This document shows positions 33,446 through 37,110 of a DNA stretch of 37,110 bases, in pieces. The DNA is from Deltaproteobacteria bacterium. GTDB lineage: Bacteria; Desulfobacterota; GWC2-55-46. The first letter of the stretch is position 1; the number at the start of each line of letters is the position of its first letter. A model generated the notes under the pieces. It had not been told where the DNA came from and searched no databases. It saw only the letters and a list, made by a program, of their open reading frames with translations. The stretch lies in assembly GCA_016234855.1 (NCBI GenBank), contig JACRNO010000080.1:1-37110 (forward strand). The letters are read 5' to 3'. The translations under genes were made by a program, and so were the position numbers.

Positions 33446-34887
33446 ACCAGCGTGCCGGTCGTCGAGTTTATGGCCATGACCGCAAGCACCATCCCGTCCT
33501 GGGAAAGGTGCGTGCGGTCTTTAAGAACCATTGCGCCGACGTCGCCGACCCCCTTGCCGTCGACAAAGACCCTGCCCGAGTCTATGCGCCCGGTAATCGA
33601 GGCGGCATCATGGGTCAATTCCACCACGTCGCCGTCCTCGGCAAGGATGATATTGTCCGTTGGTATGCCGACCTTGCCCGCAAGGCGCGTGTGGAGGACG
33701 AGGTGGCGGAACTCGCCGTGCACGGGCATGAAGTATTTCGGCTTGGTCATGTTGAGCATGAGCTTCAATTCTTCCTGGCTTGCGTGTCCGGAGACGTGGA
33801 TTTCCGAGACCTTCTCGTATATGACGTCCGCGCCGCGCCTGTAGAGGTGGTTTATCATGGTGGAGATGGCCTTCTCGTGGCCGGGTATGAACTTCGACGA
33901 GAGGATGACGGTGTCCCCGCGCCTGACCTTGAGCTGCTTGTGGTTGTCCATGGCCATGCGCGTAAGCGCGCTCATGGGCTCGCCCTGGCTGCCTGTCGTA
34001 AGGAGGAGCACGCGCTGGTTCGGGATGGACTCGAGCTCCTTCAGGTCTACGATAAGGCCGTCGGAGATCTTGAGGTAGCCGAGGCCGCGCGCTATGCGGA
34101 CGTTCGAGACCATCGAGCGGCCGTTGAGCATGACCTTGCGGCCGTGCTTGTCAGCCGCGTCCATGACCTGCTGGATGCGGTGGATGTTCGATGAGAAGGC
34201 CGCCAGTATTACCCTGCCTTCGGCCTTGCCGATGATGAAGTCGAGGTTCGTGCCTATCTCGCGCTCCGAGGGTGTGTAACCCTCGCGCTCGACGTTGGTC
34301 GAGTCGGACAGGAGCGCCAGGACGCCTGAACTGCCGTACTCGGTAAACCGCGCATAGTCCATCACCTCGCCGTCGACCGGGGTCTGGTCCATCTTGAAGT
34401 CGCCGGTGTGGATGACGACCCCGGCGGGCGTCTTTATGGCGAGCGAGCAGCAGTCCGCGATGGAGTGGCACACGCGTATGAACTCGACCTCGAACGGGCC
34501 GACCGAGACGACGTCCCTCGGCCTGACGGTCTCGAAGGCCGTGGACTTGTCAAGCCCGAATTCGATGAGCTTTTCCGTGATAAGCCCGATGGTGAGCGCC
34601 GTGGCGTAGATGGGCACGTCCAGCTCGCGCAGGACGAAAGGCAGGGCGCCGATATGGTCTTCGTGCCCGTGCGTGATGAAGATGGCCGCGACCTTCTCCT
34701 TATTGCGCCGCAGATAACTTATGTCCGGTATCACTATGTCGATGCCGAGCATGTAGTCTTCAGGGAACATCAGCCCGCAGTCCACCACGATGATGGCCTC
34801 GCCGTACTCGACGACCATCATGTTCAGTCCGATCTCACCGAGCCCGCCGAGCGGGATGAGTTTTAAAGGTGTTTCGTTTTCAGTCAT
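33391..34887 (-). CDS. rnj: Ribonuclease J, C-terminally truncated
   Basis: A 498-residue metallo-beta-lactamase/beta-CASP ribonuclease. The catalytic HGHEDH is at 73-78, with HTGDFK near 160-165 and the beta-CASP HASQEEL segment later. It ends at GPDIITR (483-489), which in the family is followed by GF(V/I)Y and a C-terminal domain of roughly 60-100 residues. Here nine unrelated residues follow (SIDCFTLFS), encoded by the antisense of the nusG fragment, then a stop. The catalytic domains remain; the C-terminal domain involved in assembly and activity is lost. Activity is therefore doubtful unless the junction is an assembly artefact. Confidence 0.92.
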   Translation of the reverse strand: MTENETPLKLIPLGGLGEIGLNMMVVEYGEAIIVVDCGLMFPEDYMLGIDIVIPDISYLRRNKEKVAAIFITHGHEDHIGALPFVLRELDVPIYATALTIGLITEKLIEFGLDKSTAFETVRPRDVVSVGPFEVEFIRVCHSIADCCSLAIKTPAGVVIHTGDFKMDQTPVDGEVMDYARFTEYGSSGVLALLSDSTNVEREGYTPSEREIGTNLDFIIGKAEGRVILAAFSSNIHRIQQVMDAADKHGRKVMLNGRSMVSNVRIARGLGYLKISDGLIVDLKELESIPNQRVLLLTTGSQGEPMSALTRMAMDNHKQLKVRRGDTVILSSKFIPGHEKAISTMINHLYRRGADVIYEKVSEIHVSGHASQEELKLMLNMTKPKYFMPVHGEFRHLVLHTRLAGKVGIPTDNIILAEDGDVVELTHDAASITGRIDSGRVFVDGKGVGDVGAMVLKDRTHLSQDGMVLAVMAINSTTGTLVYGPDIITRSIDCFTLFS

Positions 34888-34978
34888 GGGTTGTCCGTGT
34901 CATGGGGTTAGGTTGCCGTTGTTCCTTCCGGTGTCTTTAGAGGGGGGCAGTTCCGCCCCGCCTTTATATGGTCGTATT

Positions 34979-35683
34979 TTACTGTCCTGCGGCCAGCATC
35001 TCCTCGATTGCGGCCTTTGTGCGCGAGCGCAGGGTCTTGTCCGCGCCGCCGGTCGTGGGCATGGCGTGGCCGAAGGAGATTTCCACCTTTGCCGGGTGTA
35101 TCAGAAGGCTGCCCCGTTTCATTATATCCCGTGTCCCTTTTATTGCAACCGGTACGACATCAACTCCGCTTCTTGCGGCGAGCATGAACGCCCCGCGCTT
35201 TAACGGCAGCAGGGGGGCGTCAGTGGCGTTGCGGGTGCCCTCAGGGAAGACGAGGACGGAAATCCCGTTTTTTATCTTGTCAGCGGCCTCTTCCATCGAC
35301 TTGTAGGCCTCCTGAGCGTTCTCGCGCTCTATGCCGATGTATCCGGCAAAGGACATGGCCCAGCCCACGAGCGGTATCGTAAAGAGGCTTTTCTTCGCCA
35401 CCCAGCGGAACTCTATCGGCAGATAGACCTGAAGCGCCGGGATGTCGAACGCGCCGCTGTGGTTGGAGAGGAATATTACGGTGCGGTCTTTCGGCACGCG
35501 CTCCGCACCTTTGACGCGCACGCGCACGCCTGAGAGGCCAAGGATGATGCGGCACCACAGTACGGCAATCCTGTGCACCCCGGCAGGCCCGCGCCCGGCC
35601 AGCAGCGAGAGCAGGACTACGATGAACAGGAAGATGGTGATGGGCGCTCCGACAATCCAGGTGATGGCGGTTCTTGCAAACAT
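34979..35683 (-). CDS. plsC: 1-acyl-sn-glycerol-3-phosphate acyltransferase
   Basis: A 234-residue inner-membrane enzyme of phospholipid synthesis that acylates lysophosphatidate. An N-terminal TM helix (about 8-30) precedes the catalytic HxxxxD motif (His75, Asp80, in NHSGAFD) and the glycerol-phosphate-binding FPEGTRN (146-152). Length is normal. TGAGGGAT lies upstream of the ATG. It is 91 bases upstream of the RNase J gene on the same strand. Confidence 0.94.
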   Translation of the reverse strand: MFARTAITWIVGAPITIFLFIVVLLSLLAGRGPAGVHRIAVLWCRIILGLSGVRVRVKGAERVPKDRTVIFLSNHSGAFDIPALQVYLPIEFRWVAKKSLFTIPLVGWAMSFAGYIGIERENAQEAYKSMEEAADKIKNGISVLVFPEGTRNATDAPLLPLKRGAFMLAARSGVDVVPVAIKGTRDIMKRGSLLIHPAKVEISFGHAMPTTGGADKTLRSRTKAAIEEMLAAGQ

Positions 35684-35806
35684 GTATGATATCCCTCATT
35701 ATGACGCTATGGCGTCTGGAGAGAGAATATAACATGATATGGGGCGGATTTGGACAAAAAAGTCGCGGCAGGTCTTTACAATTATACCGTGGCACAGGCT
35801 TGCAGC

Positions 35807-35951
35807 GCAGGCCTTCAGGCCTGCCTCTGTCAGGGCAAATCCCCCGCCCCACGCCGCCTGGCGTGGGTACCCCGCCCCCTTGTGCGCTCGTGTGCGCTAA
35901 CGTTATGTCTTTAGCGCCTTTTTTAAAGGGGGAAGTTTAAGCCCTGGGCTA
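35807..35951. repeat. Compound repeat region upstream of rseC
   Basis: It contains a GCAGGCCT/AGGCCTGC hairpin (35807-35824), a CCACGCC/GGCGTGG hairpin near 35848-35868, and a GCGCTAACGTT module (35889-35918) identical over 30 bases to the reverse complement of 19062-19091. A G-run/AAGTTTAAGCCCTG word follows (about 35928-35951) and also occurs at about 415-437. No gene lies between 35684 and 36050. Confidence 0.7.
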
Positions 35952-36050
35952 CAAAGGTCTGAGCCGCGAAAGCGAGGCTTGTTGAAAGCAGCCATTCGCG
36001 GATATTGCCAAAGCCGCGTGCCTTTGATATTATAAAAAGAGGGGGTATTC

Positions 36051-36485
36051 ATGGAAGAGCATGGAGTGGTGGTTGAGATAAAAGATAACAATACGGCGGT
36101 CGTCAGGGCGGCGCGCAGTTCGGCCTGCGATTCGTGCGGCTCGAAGAAGTCTTGCGCCACGGGCGGCGGCGAGGATATGCTCGTGGAGACGGATAACGTG
36201 ATAGGCGCGGACAAGGGCGACCATGTCGTCTTCGCCGTGGGCGCGGGCGCCGTCATGAAGGCCGGGGTGATTGTACACCTCGTGCCTACCATCGCGTTTA
36301 TCGCGGGCGTTGTCCTGGGCCAGCTCGTTGTCGCGCCGATACTGCCCGGCGTTAACAAGGACCTCATATCCGGCGTCCTCGGTTTCATCTTCCTTATCGA
36401 CGCCTACGTCTGTCTGAGGATTTACAACAAGGCGCTGGACAAGAAAGGCGCCGCGATGAGGCCTAAGCTCTTGAGGAAGGTCTGA
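36051..36485 (+). CDS. RseC/MucC-family membrane protein
   Basis: A 144-residue inner-membrane protein of the RseC family, associated with sigma-E control and with reduction of SoxR clusters (Rsx system). The N-terminal cytoplasmic part has a cysteine cluster (Cys26, Cys29 and Cys35, SACDSCGSKKSC) that could bind an iron-sulfur cluster. Two TM helices lie at about 70-92 and 100-122. GAGGGGG precedes the ATG. It ends one base before the smpB start, so the two are cotranscribed. No rsx or rpoE genes are in view, so its partner is uncertain. Confidence 0.88.
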   Translation: MEEHGVVVEIKDNNTAVVRAARSSACDSCGSKKSCATGGGEDMLVETDNVIGADKGDHVVFAVGAGAVMKAGVIVHLVPTIAFIAGVVLGQLVVAPILPGVNKDLISGVLGFIFLIDAYVCLRIYNKALDKKGAAMRPKLLRKV

Positions 36486-36486
36486 G

Positions 36487-36963
36487 GTGGGCTCCGACAT
36501 AGTTGCGCAGAACAGAAAGGCCCACTTCGAGTACTTCATAGTTGAGACGGTCGAGGCCGGGCTCGTGCTGACCGGCCACGAGGTCAAGTCGCTGCGCGCG
36601 GGCAAGGCCAACCTGCAGGACTCCTACGCGAGGATAAAGGGCGAAGAGGCGTTCCTGTTGAACGCCCACATAAGCGTATATGAGCGCGCCGACGGCTTCA
36701 CTCATGCGGACCCTGAACGCACCCGGAAACTTCTCCTCCATAAATCCGAGATAAAGCGCCTTATCGGCAAGACGCGCGAGAAGGGTTTCACGCTCATTCC
36801 CACGAAGATATACTTCAAGGACGGCAAGGCAAAGGTCGAGATCGCCCTTGCAAAGGGCAAGACCATGCACGACAAGCGCGATACGATAAGGAAGAGAGAC
36901 GCTGAGCGCGACCTGAAGTCGGCGTTCAAGGCCAATAAGGGCGTGAAGAAGGGGAATAAATAG
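36487..36963 (+). CDS. smpB: SsrA-binding protein SmpB
   Basis: A 158-residue tmRNA-binding protein for trans-translation and ribosome rescue. It starts at GTG after AGGAAGG. The family core is present: ENRK-like QNRKAHFEYFI near 8-18, TGHEVKSLRAGKANLQDSY near 29-47, and the basic tail KGKTMHDKRDTIRKRDAERD that folds in the ribosome. The stop codon TAG lies at the edge of an insertion-sequence end, so the last residues may be altered. No tmRNA gene is seen in the 147 bases that remain. Confidence 0.95.
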   Translation: MGSDIVAQNRKAHFEYFIVETVEAGLVLTGHEVKSLRAGKANLQDSYARIKGEEAFLLNAHISVYERADGFTHADPERTRKLLLHKSEIKRLIGKTREKGFTLIPTKIYFKDGKAKVEIALAKGKTMHDKRDTIRKRDAERDLKSAFKANKGVKKGNK

Positions 36964-36974
36964 GGACACTTGTA

Positions 36975-37110
36975 CTAGCTCACTAATTCGGTAACTTTTT
37001 GTAGTTTATCAAAAGGCGTTTCATAGTTCAAGCCGCCGTGTTTTCTGAGATGGTTAAACTCGAAGAGATAGTTGCCGAGATTTAGCATCATCTCTTCTTC
37101 GGATGCGAAG
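36975..37110 (-). mobile_element. 3' end of an IS481-like transposase (partial)
   Basis: The minus-strand frame runs in from beyond the right edge and stops at TAG (36977-36975). The visible 44 residues include YLFEFNHLRKHGGLNYETPF, the C-terminal signature of rve-type integrase/transposases of the IS481 group. The element end probably lies in GGGACACTTGTACT (36964-36977), immediately after the smpB stop codon. The rest of the element is outside the window. Confidence 0.8.

Noticed and set aside
36964-37110. A tmRNA (ssrA) gene after smpB
   Set aside because: The sequence encodes a transposase C-terminus on the minus strand; no tmRNA acceptor-stem or tag-like sequence is visible.

Overview
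The window looks like a chromosomal segment of an uncultured, Gram-negative, probably anaerobic or facultative bacterium of the Desulfobacterota/Nitrospirota type. This is inferred from the gene mix (RNase J, RseC, receiver-PilZ proteins, GspE/PilB ATPase, HDFNN-type hybrid kinase, DUF362 ferredoxin protein), from GC-rich genes with unusually frequent ATA isoleucine codons, and from many dispersed hairpin repeats. No rRNA, tRNA or CRISPR array was seen, so the assignment stays loose.

Layout. 1-2.2 kb: a MITE-like palindromic element, a lone phage-type S24 repressor and about 1 kb of gene-free DNA. 2.3-4.4 kb: a chemoreceptor behind a likely sigma-28 promoter. 4.7-13.7 kb: the most interesting region. 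It holds a soluble Ycf46-like AAA ATPase fused to an FtsH-type M41 protease, a DUF1257 (Ycf35-like) protein, a DUF2997 protein, a small NrdG-like radical-SAM activase and an Hsp70-like protein with an N-terminal helical-repeat domain. An AT-rich restriction-modification cassette (C5 methyltransferase, NgoFVII-like PLD nuclease, Vsr-like nuclease) sits between the DUF2997 and radical-SAM genes. A second restriction-modification pair (putative PD-(D/E)XK nuclease plus Dam-like methyltransferase) follows the Hsp70 gene at 13.9-15.7 kb. I read 4.7-13.7 kb as one functional module (protease, two small partners, radical-SAM enzyme, chaperone) invaded and bracketed by mobile restriction-modification genes.

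16-23.9 kb: housekeeping genes, namely aspartate aminotransferase, coaD, rsmD, a YjbQ protein, hemW, a CPA2 cation/proton antiporter, a DUF2156 protein and a TPR protein. 24.1-31 kb: signalling and export, with two tandem receiver-PilZ paralogues (the second has lost a normal start codon), a hybrid histidine kinase, RadC, and a GspE/PilB ATPase with an added double zinc ribbon. 31.2-31.7 kb: an AT-rich, frameshifted NYN-domain gene with its own promoter. 32-37.1 kb: a DUF362 ferredoxin protein, then a chimeric junction where the first 25 codons of nusG run head-on into the 3' end of an RNase J gene that has lost its C-terminal domain. After that come plsC, rseC, smpB and the 3' end of an IS481-like transposase abutting the smpB stop codon.

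Intergenic spaces carry several families of hairpin repeats. One module centred on GCGCTAACGTT occurs four times (around 0.3, 19.1 twice, and 35.9 kb), with exact 25- and 30-base matches between copies.
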